Made by a program: the position numbers and the translations under genes. The notes beneath the pieces are model-generated. The model did not search any database. It had not been told where the DNA came from and was given only the letters and a program-made list of their open reading frames with translations. This document shows, piece by piece, positions 6,986 through 13,515 of a stretch of 17,746 bases of DNA. Each line of letters starts with the position of its first letter. Position 1 is the stretch's first letter. The stretch is from the NCBI GenBank assembly GCA_050011095.1, contig JBEKJU010000046.1, forward strand, positions 1 to 17,746, in the 5' to 3' direction. This DNA comes from JBEKJU01 sp050011095 (GTDB lineage Bacteria > Desulfobacterota > Syntrophorhabdia > Syntrophorhabdales > WCHB1-27).

Positions 6986-8279
6986 AAAGCACCTCGATGG
7001 CCTGCCTGTCCGGGTAGGCATCCCTGCCGTAGCCCGTGACGCTCGCCGTTGCGGCGGCCACGGCTATCCGGAGCGCAACCGCCCCATCGACGCCCCGGAG
7101 GTGAAGGCCGAGAAAGACGCCGTTCAACACATCGCCCGCGCCCGTGTTGTCCACCACATGGACGCGCCCCGCGGCCACGGCGCAGGACGAGCCCTCCATG
7201 AAGAGGGAGGCCCCGTCCTTTCCCTCCTTGAGCACCACGATCTTCGTGAGGCAAAGGGCCTTTTCGATCGCCCGATCCCGATCACACCCGAAGAGGGTCT
7301 CGATCTCCCTCCTTGAGGTGAAGAGGATTTCGGAGCCGGCGATAAGTGGATGGATATCGCGTCCCATGGCCGCGTAGATCTCTCCGGGGTCTATGCTGAA
7401 GGGGACCCTGCCAACGAGATCGCCTTTCACCCTCAACTGCGTCTCACGGGACGCGGGGGAGACGAAGGATGTCATGTGGACCCATCGCGCCCTGGCGAGC
7501 CTTTCCCGGTCGACCTCTTCGTAGAGGAGATCGCCCGCGCCTTCGGGAAAGAGGACGATCGACCGGTCAACCTGTCCGCTATTCACGATATAGGCGAGGC
7601 CCGTCCTCCCCTTCCTCACGACGCCTTCCGTATCGACGCCTTCCGTATCGGCCTCCTTAAGGCAGGTGTCGCCTTGCACATCGCGGCCGATCACGCCCAC
7701 GAGGCCGACGCGGTGACCCATGCGGGCCAGGGCATGGCATGTATTCGACGCGGAGCCTCCGGGACTCACCTTCCTGAGCGTGCCCGCGTGCCCGATGGCG
7801 TCCGTGAAGGCCCTGAGCATGTCGACGCCCCCGACGATCTCCGCGCCGCCCGTGAGGGCGAGCCCCGGCACGTCGATGTCGTCGTAACGGTCGACCTCGT
7901 AGATGAAATCGAGATTGAGCGCGCCTATTCCATATACTTCAATCATCGGGGCTCGCGTCGCCCCCTTCATCGGCGAAGCCACGACCCGCTTTGCGGGTGC
8001 CCCGGCTTCCCCCTCATGAAAAGGAAGGACCGGAGGCGAAAAAGGGCTGCCGTTGGCTCGCGTCGCCCCCTCGACCGGCAAAGCCGGTAGAGCCTCCCCT
8101 TCATGAAAAGGATGGACCGGAGGCGAAAGACCTTGTCCGCAGGCTCGCGTCGCCCCCTCCACGGGCAAAGCACGACCCGCTTCGCGACACCCACTCCGTG
8201 GGTACCCGCCGGCTTCCCCCTCATGAAAAGGAAGGATCGGAGGCGAAAAGGGCGCGCCTATTCCATATACCTCGATCAC
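6951..8279 (-). CDS. PfkB-family carbohydrate/nucleoside kinase with repeat-derived N-terminal insertion
   Basis: Transfers phosphate from ATP to a sugar, nucleoside or related substrate, which the sequence does not fix. The core, counted from ATG 7946, has 331 residues: IEVYGIGALNLDFIYEVD; the substrate-loop GGSASNTCHALARMG (63-77); GVIGRD; and the ATP/catalytic signature DNTGAGD (266-272), with the last D the likely base. Two starts are possible. GTG at 8279 overlaps the stop of the upstream membrane-protein gene as GTGA, like other junctions in this operon, and gives 442 residues with 111 extra at the N-terminus. ATG at 7946 restarts at a duplicated copy of the same first codons. The extra segment is a three-unit dispersed repeat that keeps the frame open, with peptide boxes PFHEGEA and EGATRA. 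A 15-bp tandem duplication adds DTEGV near residue 100. Confidence 0.85.
   Translation of the reverse strand: MIEVYGIGAPFSPPILPFHEGEAGGYPRSGCREAGRALPVEGATRACGQGLSPPVHPFHEGEALPALPVEGATRANGSPFSPPVLPFHEGEAGAPAKRVVASPMKGATRAPMIEVYGIGALNLDFIYEVDRYDDIDVPGLALTGGAEIVGGVDMLRAFTDAIGHAGTLRKVSPGGSASNTCHALARMGHRVGLVGVIGRDVQGDTCLKEADTEGVDTEGVVRKGRTGLAYIVNSGQVDRSIVLFPEGAGDLLYEEVDRERLARARWVHMTSFVSPASRETQLRVKGDLVGRVPFSIDPGEIYAAMGRDIHPLIAGSEILFTSRREIETLFGCDRDRAIEKALCLTKIVVLKEGKDGASLFMEGSSCAVAAGRVHVVDNTGAGDVLNGVFLGLHLRGVDGAVALRIAVAAATASVTGYGRDAYPDRQAIEVLYEDMLVHDGKG
7620..7649 (-). repeat. perfect 15-bp tandem duplication inside the kinase gene
   Basis: GACGCCTTCCGTATC occurs twice in a row (7620-7634 and 7635-7649). 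In the kinase it produces DTEGVDTEGV at residues 100-109, so the frame is kept. Perfect identity suggests it is recent. Confidence 0.9.
7919..7946. repeat. 28-bp direct repeat, inner copy (holds ATG 7946)
   Basis: Matches 8252-8279 at 25 of 28 positions. Read on the minus strand both begin with a start codon and encode IEVYGIGA; the differences change GTG ATC GAG to ATG ATT GAA, so the peptide is unchanged apart from the choice of start codon. Confidence 0.9.
7947..8251. repeat. three-unit GC-rich repeat array inserted in the kinase gene
   Basis: Three units begin with GGCTCGCGTCGCCCCC at 7950, 8055 and 8142 (the second and third follow after 105 and 87 bp, both multiples of three). Each ends with a conserved box, CTTCATGAAAAGG or CCTCATGAAAAGG followed by a GGCGAAA motif. 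Between the boxes lie variable hairpins: ACCCGC-TTT-GCGGGT at 7984-7998 in unit 1, and ACCCAC-TCC-GTGGGT at 8189-8203 in unit 3; unit 2 is short. Related sequence recurs at 9511-9600 and 16270-16368 in non-coding DNA, showing that this is a dispersed family and not native kinase sequence. Confidence 0.85.
8252..8279. repeat. 28-bp direct repeat, outer copy (holds GTG 8279)
   Basis: The partner of 7919-7946. This copy keeps the GTGA overlap with the upstream gene, so it likely holds the ancestral start of the kinase gene. Confidence 0.9.
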
Positions 8280-8494
8280 GGTATTTTTATCCCTTTCATT
8301 TTTCTGTACATGAAACCCACGAGCCATAGGGCAAACATGAAAAGCGCCAGAGAGAAGAGGACGGAGGCCAGTATGGCCAGTATATGGAGGAAGATGCCGA
8401 TGATGGTGAAGGCGATAAGAAAGACGCACCCGGCGAGGAGACCCGCCGCGACGAGGACGCTTCCCGTGACGACATCCTTCAGCACGTGCGCCAT
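8276..8494 (-). CDS. small two-helix inner-membrane protein (72 aa)
   Basis: Not recognised as a named family. About 72 residues, almost all hydrophobic: one membrane helix at about residues 10-32 (VTGSVLVAAGLLAGCVFLIA) and a second at about 37-62, then a short positively charged tail (YRKMKGIKIP), which suggests both ends face the cytoplasm. The ATG at 8494 shares one base with the trxB stop (TGATG), and AGAGG lies just before it; a GTG three bases earlier is an alternative. Its own stop overlaps the GTG of the kinase gene (GTGA). Location between trxB and the kinase in a tightly packed operon suggests a genuine gene and not a chance frame. Confidence 0.75.
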   Translation of the reverse strand: MAHVLKDVVTGSVLVAAGLLAGCVFLIAFTIIGIFLHILAILASVLFSLALFMFALWLVGFMYRKMKGIKIP

Positions 8495-9423
8495 CACCTC
8501 TTCTCCAGCAGGTATCTTTCGAGACTCACCGCGGCAAGCGCCCCATCCCCCACCGCCGTCGTGATCTGTCTGAGCGATTTCCGGCGCACGTCGCCCGCGG
8601 CGAAGAGGCCCTGCGTTTTTGTCGCGAGGTCTTCATCGGTCACGATAAAACCCGCCTCGTCCCTGTCGACGAGGCTGCCGAGGAAGGCCGTATCCGGCCT
8701 GGAACCCACGTAGAAGAAGACCCCGCTCACCTTCAGCTCCGACTCTTCGTTCGTCTTCATATCCCGGAGGGTGACCGACTCGACCTGGTCGCCGCCGTTC
8801 ACCGACAAAGGGACCTTGCCGGGGAGAAACTCGATCCGGTCATTTCTTGCCGCCCGATCCTGCAATATCTGCTGCGCCCTCATCCGGTCGCGCCGGTGTA
8901 TAACGTAGACCTTGGCGACGATGTTCGCGAGCGTCAGGGCCTCCGAGAGGGCCGCGTCCCCCCCGCCGATCACCGCCACGTCAAGATTACGGAAGAACAT
9001 GGCGTCGCACGTGGCGCAGTAAGAGATGCCCCGGCCCAGGAGGTTGTCCTCACCGGGTATGCCGAGCTTGACGGGCTCCGTGCCGATGGCGACGATGAGA
9101 CCGGCGGACCGGTAAGATTCCTTGTCCACCGTCGTGGTGAAAAGCCCGTCCTCCCACGCAACCCCCAGGACCTCGGAGAATTCCCTTATCGCAAGGCCGT
9201 GCGCGCGGGAATGGTCCACGATCTTTCCCATTAGCTCCCTTCCCGCTACGCCCTCCGGAAACCCCGGATAATTCTCGATGTGCTCGGTATTCACGGCGGC
9301 GCCGCCGGCGAGCTGCCGTTCGAGCAGGATTGTCCTCCTGACCCCGGCCCTCAGAAGATAGATGCCGGCGGTGAGCCCGGCCGGCCCTCCCCCGATAATC
9401 ACCGCTTCGTAGGGATCGCCCAT
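8494..9423 (-). CDS. trxB: thioredoxin reductase (NADPH, FAD)
   Basis: A flavoprotein that passes electrons from NADPH through FAD and a redox-active disulfide to thioredoxin. 309 residues, normal for the low-molecular-weight form. The FAD-binding GGGPAGLTAGIY lies at 11-22; the active-site disulfide is C136-A-T-C139 in SYCATCDAMFF; the NADPH-binding GGGDAALSEA lies at 153-162; and the second FAD motif is GLFAAGDVRRKSLRQITTAVGDG near the C-terminus. The ATG is preceded by AAGGAG at ideal spacing. It is the first gene of the eight-gene minus-strand operon; its leader contains the perfect palindrome at 9452-9473. The NADPH specificity is inferred from the family, not proven. Confidence 0.95.
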   Translation of the reverse strand: MGDPYEAVIIGGGPAGLTAGIYLLRAGVRRTILLERQLAGGAAVNTEHIENYPGFPEGVAGRELMGKIVDHSRAHGLAIREFSEVLGVAWEDGLFTTTVDKESYRSAGLIVAIGTEPVKLGIPGEDNLLGRGISYCATCDAMFFRNLDVAVIGGGDAALSEALTLANIVAKVYVIHRRDRMRAQQILQDRAARNDRIEFLPGKVPLSVNGGDQVESVTLRDMKTNEESELKVSGVFFYVGSRPDTAFLGSLVDRDEAGFIVTDEDLATKTQGLFAAGDVRRKSLRQITTAVGDGALAAVSLERYLLEKR

Positions 9424-9451
9424 AACGCTCCTTTTCGTTCAACTTGCGTAT

Positions 9452-9473
9452 TCCCTGCAGCTTGCTGCAGGGA
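9452..9473. repeat. perfect hairpin in the trxB leader
   Basis: TCCCTGCAGC-TT-GCTGCAGGGA. It has the same loop and near-identical arms as the hairpin at 9639-9660. No T-run follows on the minus strand, so it is more likely a dispersed palindrome than a terminator or attenuator. Confidence 0.7.
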
Positions 9474-9510
9474 GAATCTTTTTCCGCTTCTCTCCACCGG
9501 CAATTATTGG

Positions 9511-9600
9511 GACACCCACTTCGCGCGACCCACTGTGTGGGTACCCCGCGGTCGCCCCCTCTGCGGGCAAAGCCACGACCCGCAAGCGGGTGCCCCGAGA
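9511..9600. repeat. GC-rich dispersed repeat, non-coding copy
   Basis: Contains hairpins ACCCAC-TGT-GTGGGT (9528-9542) and ACCCGC-AA-GCGGGT (9568-9581) around GGTCGCCCCCTCTGCGGGCAAAGCC, closely matching units of the array at 7947-8251. It starts after an ATTATTGG sequence, as does the copy at 16270. It lies in the gene-free region between trxB and the plus-strand gene at 10060. The remaining sequence from 9661 to 9742 shows nothing recognisable. Confidence 0.75.
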
Positions 9601-9638
9601 CCCCCCCTCAAAGACTCGCTCCGCTCGTTGTCTTGGAT

Positions 9639-9660
9639 ACCCTGCTGCTTGCAGCAGGGT
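9639..9660. repeat. perfect hairpin paired with 9452-9473
   Basis: ACCCTGCTGC-TT-GCAGCAGGGT. Together with 9452-9473 it brackets the GC-rich repeat, which suggests a composite repeat element of about 210 bp. Confidence 0.7.
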
Positions 9661-9742
9661 CATTTATGCCTTTTAGCTTATCACGTACGGGGCCGCGGGA
9701 ACAGCCCCTCCGCGGGGTCTCCCGACGGCCGCGCCGAACTAA

Positions 9743-9939
9743 TGTCTGATTGCATAAACAAAATCCACTTCCTGGCTTTCTCTCGTCATTCCGGCCGGGG
9801 CACCCTCCGGGTCGCCCGGAATCCAGTGTTTTTAGGATCTTGCGAATTGCCTGGACCCCGGCGTCCGCCCCCGGATAGAAACACTCCGGGGCAGGCTTGG
9901 TGACGGATTTAATAAGTCAGTTATTTATGCAATCAGACA
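9743..9939. mobile_element. MITE-like element with 16-bp terminal inverted repeats
   Basis: TGTCTGATTGCATAAA (9743-9758) and its exact reverse complement (9924-9939) enclose about 165 bp. Inside are nested inverted pairs: ATTCCGG/CCGGAAT near 9789 and 9816, and AGTGTTT/AAACACT further in. The CGTCATTCCGG...CCGGAATCCAG core resembles a palindromic repeat widespread in bacterial genomes. No coding capacity, and I see no clear target-site duplication at the flanks, so mobility is inferred from form alone. Confidence 0.65.
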
Positions 9940-10019
9940 CTCGCCCCTCGTGGATGGATAGATGATATTGTAAGAGATCACCGCCCCATATTCAATGCTT
10001 TTCCATGCCCATGAGGAGC

Positions 10020-10049
10020 TTGACTCGGGACGATCAACCGGTCTATCAT
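10020..10049 (+). promoter_or_regulatory. sigma70-like promoter for the 10060 gene
   Basis: TTGACT (10020-10025), an 18-bp spacer, and TATCAT (10044-10049). Predicted transcription start is near 10056, only a few bases before the ATG at 10060, which would leave almost no leader. Confidence 0.4.
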
Positions 10050-10059
10050 TAGGCAAGAG

Positions 10060-11943
10060 ATGGCCGCCCGATTCGTCAAAAATACGCTCCTCTCCCGTCC
10101 ATTCGTGCAGCGCATCGCCGGGCTTCCGAGGCATGATGAGGCATCAAGCGCCCTTGCCGGCATCGTCGCCGGCTTCGAGAAGATGAGAGCCCATGCGGGC
10201 GAGATCCACACGGAGCTTCATCTCGTCAAGCCCATCCTGAAGGTGCTCGGCTACGCCTTCGAGTCGAAACCCATGTTCTTCGAGGAGCGGATCAAGGGTC
10301 CCGATTTCGCCCTTTTCAGCTCGGAAGAGGAACGGGTGAAGAGCGCCTCCCTGTGGGGAACGAAGCCGTATTACGAGCACGTCCTCGCCCTCGCCCTCGT
10401 CAAGCGCTACGGGAGGAGTCTGGAGGAGGGCATCGGCGGCTTCTATCTGGAGTTCGAGAACCGGATACCCCTCTATCAATCGCTCTACCTCGCGAAAAAG
10501 ACCGGCGTGCCGTGGAGCATACTCACGAACGGCAAAACCTGGCTCCTTGTGAAAAGGCCTTTTGCCTTTGAAAAGCCGCTCGTCGAGATCGACCTGGAAC
10601 AGGCGATCTCCAACGATGATAGCGAGACAGTGCACCTTTTCTACCAGATCTTCTCCTCCGCCGGTCTGGGCGGGACGCTCGCCGCCTTCCTGGAAGAGGA
10701 GAGGACGGCCCTGATCGCCTTCCTCAAGGAGAAACGCCGCTTTTTCGCGACTACCATGGAAGGCGGCCCGAAAAGCCTGGTATACGGGGCAATGGCGCCC
10801 CTCTACGGACAGCTCTTCCCCGAGGGCGGCATCCCGTCCGCCGCCGGCGCGCGTCCGGAGCGGGCCGGGATGCCCATCGACAATGGGCGCCCCGCCAAAC
10901 CGATACCGGTCAAGGAGTACGACCAGTCAGATATATTCACCTATCTCGTGACGCGGGGGGCAGGCACGGAGACGAGCACTGATGAGCTGATCCTCGGCGT
11001 CATGGCGGACGACCGGACAAAGGACGCCCTTCTGTCGCTCAAGATATTCGACATGACAGCGGGCTTCGGCGCGACCGCGGCGCGCCTCGTCGAAGCGATG
11101 GCCTACCTGTCCTTCTTGCTCCCCTACAGGGAAAAACACAGCTTCGTGGCCGAATGGGAGAACGAGCCCCTCCTCCACAGGTTCGTCCTCGACCAGGTGC
11201 TCTACGGCGTCGAGACGTATCCCTTCCCCCTCGACGTCCTGCAAAGCTCCCTGCTCGCCCGCTTCAACTGCCCCGGCACGAACTACAGGCTTGGGAATCC
11301 CCTGCTCGGCATGTCCGTCATGGAGCTTCTCGGTGTCGTCGGCCAGACCGACGGGACAGGGCTTCGCGCGAAGGACGCCGGCGACGTGATGTCGCGGCTC
11401 AGGGAGACCTACCGTCTTTACTCGGCCCTCTCGGACAGGATCAAGGAGGATGCCGTCGTAAAGGGCGAGCTTGCATCGAAGCTCGCCGTCTATCGGGAGC
11501 GCCTCCGGGACATCATGGACCTCGCCATGGCCTCATACTTCGAGGAGACCCTTGAAACGAAGAAAATAGGTGAATTACTTTATTGCGTAGAAGGGGACGA
11601 AGCGGTCTGGCAGGAGGCGGAAAGGGGGGACCGGTTTCGCGCCGCCAGGGAGCTGGCCGGACGAAAGCGGTTCTTCCACATGGAGATCGAGTTCCCCTTC
11701 CTTCTGGGCGGCATGTTCGATCTGATCCTTGTCCAGCCGTCCTTGAGCTACCTCTGGGAGGAGAGGGTACCGCCCGAAGAGGTGGCAAAGGCGTATATAA
11801 AGAGGGCCATGACATATCTGAAAGAGACCGGGGTGATCGTGCTCATGGGGACCGACCCCGATCAGCTCGTCCCGGAGCTGAAAAGATCGAAGCGCTATGC
11901 CGCCGACGCGTCCGGCGGGGTCGTGATGGTCAAAAGACACTGA
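10060..11943 (+). CDS. type IIG/Eco57I-like restriction-methylation homologue with altered catalytic motifs
   Basis: The 627 residues follow the layout of fused restriction-methyltransferases. Residues about 48-170 resemble the HsdR_N/PD-(D/E)XK nuclease domain: TELHLVKPILKVLGYAFE, PDFALF (81-86), ALVKRYGRSL (112-121), TGVPWSILTNGKTWLL (148-163). Where active relatives read E-x-K this one has L-V-K. Residues about 328-570 resemble an N6-adenine methyltransferase: motif I is FDMTAGFGAT (330-339) instead of DPACGSGxF; YGVETYPFPLDVLQSSLLA matches the second conserved block; FFHMEIEFPFLLGGMFDLIL (538-557) leads into motif IV, which reads VQPSL instead of NPPY. Only some 65 residues follow, leaving no target-recognition domain. 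The frame is intact. Likely a non-catalytic relative; role unknown. The start is weakly supported (AGG six bases upstream); residue 42 is an alternative. Confidence 0.8.
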   Translation: MAARFVKNTLLSRPFVQRIAGLPRHDEASSALAGIVAGFEKMRAHAGEIHTELHLVKPILKVLGYAFESKPMFFEERIKGPDFALFSSEEERVKSASLWGTKPYYEHVLALALVKRYGRSLEEGIGGFYLEFENRIPLYQSLYLAKKTGVPWSILTNGKTWLLVKRPFAFEKPLVEIDLEQAISNDDSETVHLFYQIFSSAGLGGTLAAFLEEERTALIAFLKEKRRFFATTMEGGPKSLVYGAMAPLYGQLFPEGGIPSAAGARPERAGMPIDNGRPAKPIPVKEYDQSDIFTYLVTRGAGTETSTDELILGVMADDRTKDALLSLKIFDMTAGFGATAARLVEAMAYLSFLLPYREKHSFVAEWENEPLLHRFVLDQVLYGVETYPFPLDVLQSSLLARFNCPGTNYRLGNPLLGMSVMELLGVVGQTDGTGLRAKDAGDVMSRLRETYRLYSALSDRIKEDAVVKGELASKLAVYRERLRDIMDLAMASYFEETLETKKIGELLYCVEGDEAVWQEAERGDRFRAARELAGRKRFFHMEIEFPFLLGGMFDLILVQPSLSYLWEERVPPEEVAKAYIKRAMTYLKETGVIVLMGTDPDQLVPELKRSKRYAADASGGVVMVKRH

Positions 11944-12020
11944 CTCATGGGAGACCCGACGGCCCTCTTTGTCCGGTGCGGCGGCGGACGGAAGATGCGA
12001 AAAAAACGTGAAGGATCGGC

Positions 12021-12590
12021 ATGAAGATAGGTCTCATCAGTGACACCCACGGCTCGGTCAAGGGTTTTCAGAAGGTTCTCGACGGGCCGTTCAAGGATGT
12101 CGAACTGATCCTCCACGCGGGGGACGTGCTCTACCGCGGCCCGAAAAGCCCGCTGGCGGACGGGTACAATACGGAGGGCCTCGCCGGGATGATAAACGGC
12201 CTCCCGGTGCCGATCATGATCGCCAGGGGCAACTGCGACGCCGACGTGGATCAACTCGTTCTGCGCGCGCCCCTCATGTCGCCTTACGTCTTCCTTCAGA
12301 TCGACGGCAGAAAGATCCTCGTCCTCCACGGGGAGCGTAAGAGGGATGAGGACCTCGAGGGACTGGTCCGGGAATTCGGCCTCAACCTCCTCGTGCACGG
12401 CCACAGCCACGTACCGCGCATCAGGAGGGTGCGCGACGCGCTGATCGTCAATCCGGGGACCCCCGCCATCCCGAACCCGTCAAGCCCCTATCGGAAGACG
12501 GTGGGCGTCTTCGACACGGCCGACGGAACCGTCAGGATTTGTGATATCGACACGGGGATGGTCGTCCTAGAGGCCGGTCCCGGGGCATGA
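12021..12590 (+). CDS. yfcE: YfcE-type metallophosphodiesterase
   Basis: A calcineurin-like phosphoesterase of the YfcE/MJ0936 family, which hydrolyses phosphodiesters with two metal ions, usually Mn; the natural substrate is unclear. 189 residues, typical length. Metal-site motifs in order: GLISDTHGS (4-12), LHAGDVLYRGP, ARGNCDADVDQ (the GNCD plus DVDQ block is characteristic of YfcE), LVLHGE, and VHGHSHVPRI, followed by VNPGTPAIP. Some 30 residues beyond the family core end in a short loop. AAGGA lies six bases before the ATG. The upstream gene ends 77 bases before with no clear terminator, so co-transcription is possible. Confidence 0.92.
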   Translation: MKIGLISDTHGSVKGFQKVLDGPFKDVELILHAGDVLYRGPKSPLADGYNTEGLAGMINGLPVPIMIARGNCDADVDQLVLRAPLMSPYVFLQIDGRKILVLHGERKRDEDLEGLVREFGLNLLVHGHSHVPRIRRVRDALIVNPGTPAIPNPSSPYRKTVGVFDTADGTVRICDIDTGMVVLEAGPGA

Positions 12591-12667
12591 GCCCGTCTTC
12601 GGCCGCCATCGCGGCGTGCCTCGCGGGCATCGCAACGATGGTCTCCGCCGGCGCCTGCCTTCGGTAG
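12587..12667 (+). CDS. possible 26-residue hydrophobic peptide
   Basis: An ATG overlaps the yfcE stop as ATGA and opens a 26-residue frame (MSPSSAAIAACLAGIATMVS, then AGACLR). It is hydrophobic enough for a single membrane helix. Nothing else supports it; the overlap may be chance. Confidence 0.2.
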   Translation: MSPSSAAIAACLAGIATMVSAGACLR

Positions 12668-12714
12668 GACCCGCCTATTTTCGAAAACGCGCATCAGGAG
12701 GGAGTGGAGGGATC

Positions 12715-13515
12715 ATGGACATGGAGATGAAAAAAAAATTCGAGCGCCTTTGGAAAAAATACTTCGACGGCGGCGAGCTGCCCCTTTCGTTTTTTTATGC
12801 CAATGAAAGACCGGGGCAAGCGGAGATGCCCAAGCCGGCCAGGGACCACCGGTGCCTGATAGGAGACCTCGCAAAGGCGAGGCGCGGGAAGGATATCGCC
12901 CTCGACGGGAATGTGATCGGCTGCGCCGGGGGAAGGAGGTATCTGGGGTTCTCGGACGAGCTGATGCCGGATTTCGAATATTTTCTCTCCTACGGCCTGC
13001 CCGGAAAGCTCGAAGGCGAGCGGTACAAGAAATCGCCCGAGCTGGTCAGGGAGGTGATGAGGAGGCAGCCCGCCTTCGCCGCGCCGGGCGCGCTCATCGT
13101 GTTCAAGCGATGGGACAGGCTTGAAGAGTCGGACTACCCGGACGTGGTCATCTTCTTCGCCCGGCCGGACGCGCTCTCCGGCCTGTTCACCCTCGCGAAT
13201 TTCGACGAGGTCGAGCCCAACGCGGTACTTGCGCCCTTCGGCGCGGGCTGCTCGACCATCGTGCAGTATCCCTATATGGAGAAGGACTCGGAAAGGCCCA
13301 GGGCGATCCTCGGGATGCTCGATGTTTCGGCCAGGCCCTGCGTGCCCGCCGACACGGTCACGATGGCGATACCCATGAGAAAGTTCGTGCGCATGGTGGA
13401 GAACATGGAAGAGAGCTTTCTCGCAACCGGCTCGTGGCGGAAGGTGAAAAGAAGGATAATAGCTATACCTCCAGCTCCATCCCGTCCTCCCCGAGGAGCA
13501 GGGGCGGGGGAATGA
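12715..13515 (+). CDS. DUF169 family protein
   Basis: A 266-residue cytoplasmic protein of the DUF169 family, common in anaerobic bacteria and archaea, with no established function that I know of. Recognised by the block RCLIGDLAKARRGK, the CAGGRRYLGF segment (cysteine followed by GG), the PGKLEGERYKKSPELV stretch and LAPFGAGCSTIVQYPY; two of the conserved positions are cysteines in glycine-rich contexts, which would suit a metal or cofactor site (inference). GGAGG five bases before ATG 12715 decides the start; the in-frame ATG at 12616 would add 33 arginine-rich residues without family resemblance. The last 17 or so codons overlap the convergent metallo-beta-lactamase gene by 53 bp, and the final residues (PPAPSRPPRGAGAGE) look like non-selected tail sequence. 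Confidence 0.85.
   Translation: MDMEMKKKFERLWKKYFDGGELPLSFFYANERPGQAEMPKPARDHRCLIGDLAKARRGKDIALDGNVIGCAGGRRYLGFSDELMPDFEYFLSYGLPGKLEGERYKKSPELVREVMRRQPAFAAPGALIVFKRWDRLEESDYPDVVIFFARPDALSGLFTLANFDEVEPNAVLAPFGAGCSTIVQYPYMEKDSERPRAILGMLDVSARPCVPADTVTMAIPMRKFVRMVENMEESFLATGSWRKVKRRIIAIPPAPSRPPRGAGAGE

Noticed and set aside
7350..8090. Plus-strand frame opposite the kinase and repeat array
   Set aside because: Antisense shadow; its composition is that of reversed kinase codons.
7947..8251. Repeat array as a CRISPR array
   Set aside because: The units are 87-110 bp with conserved ends and variable hairpins, there are no short uniform repeats with unique spacers, and no cas genes are present.
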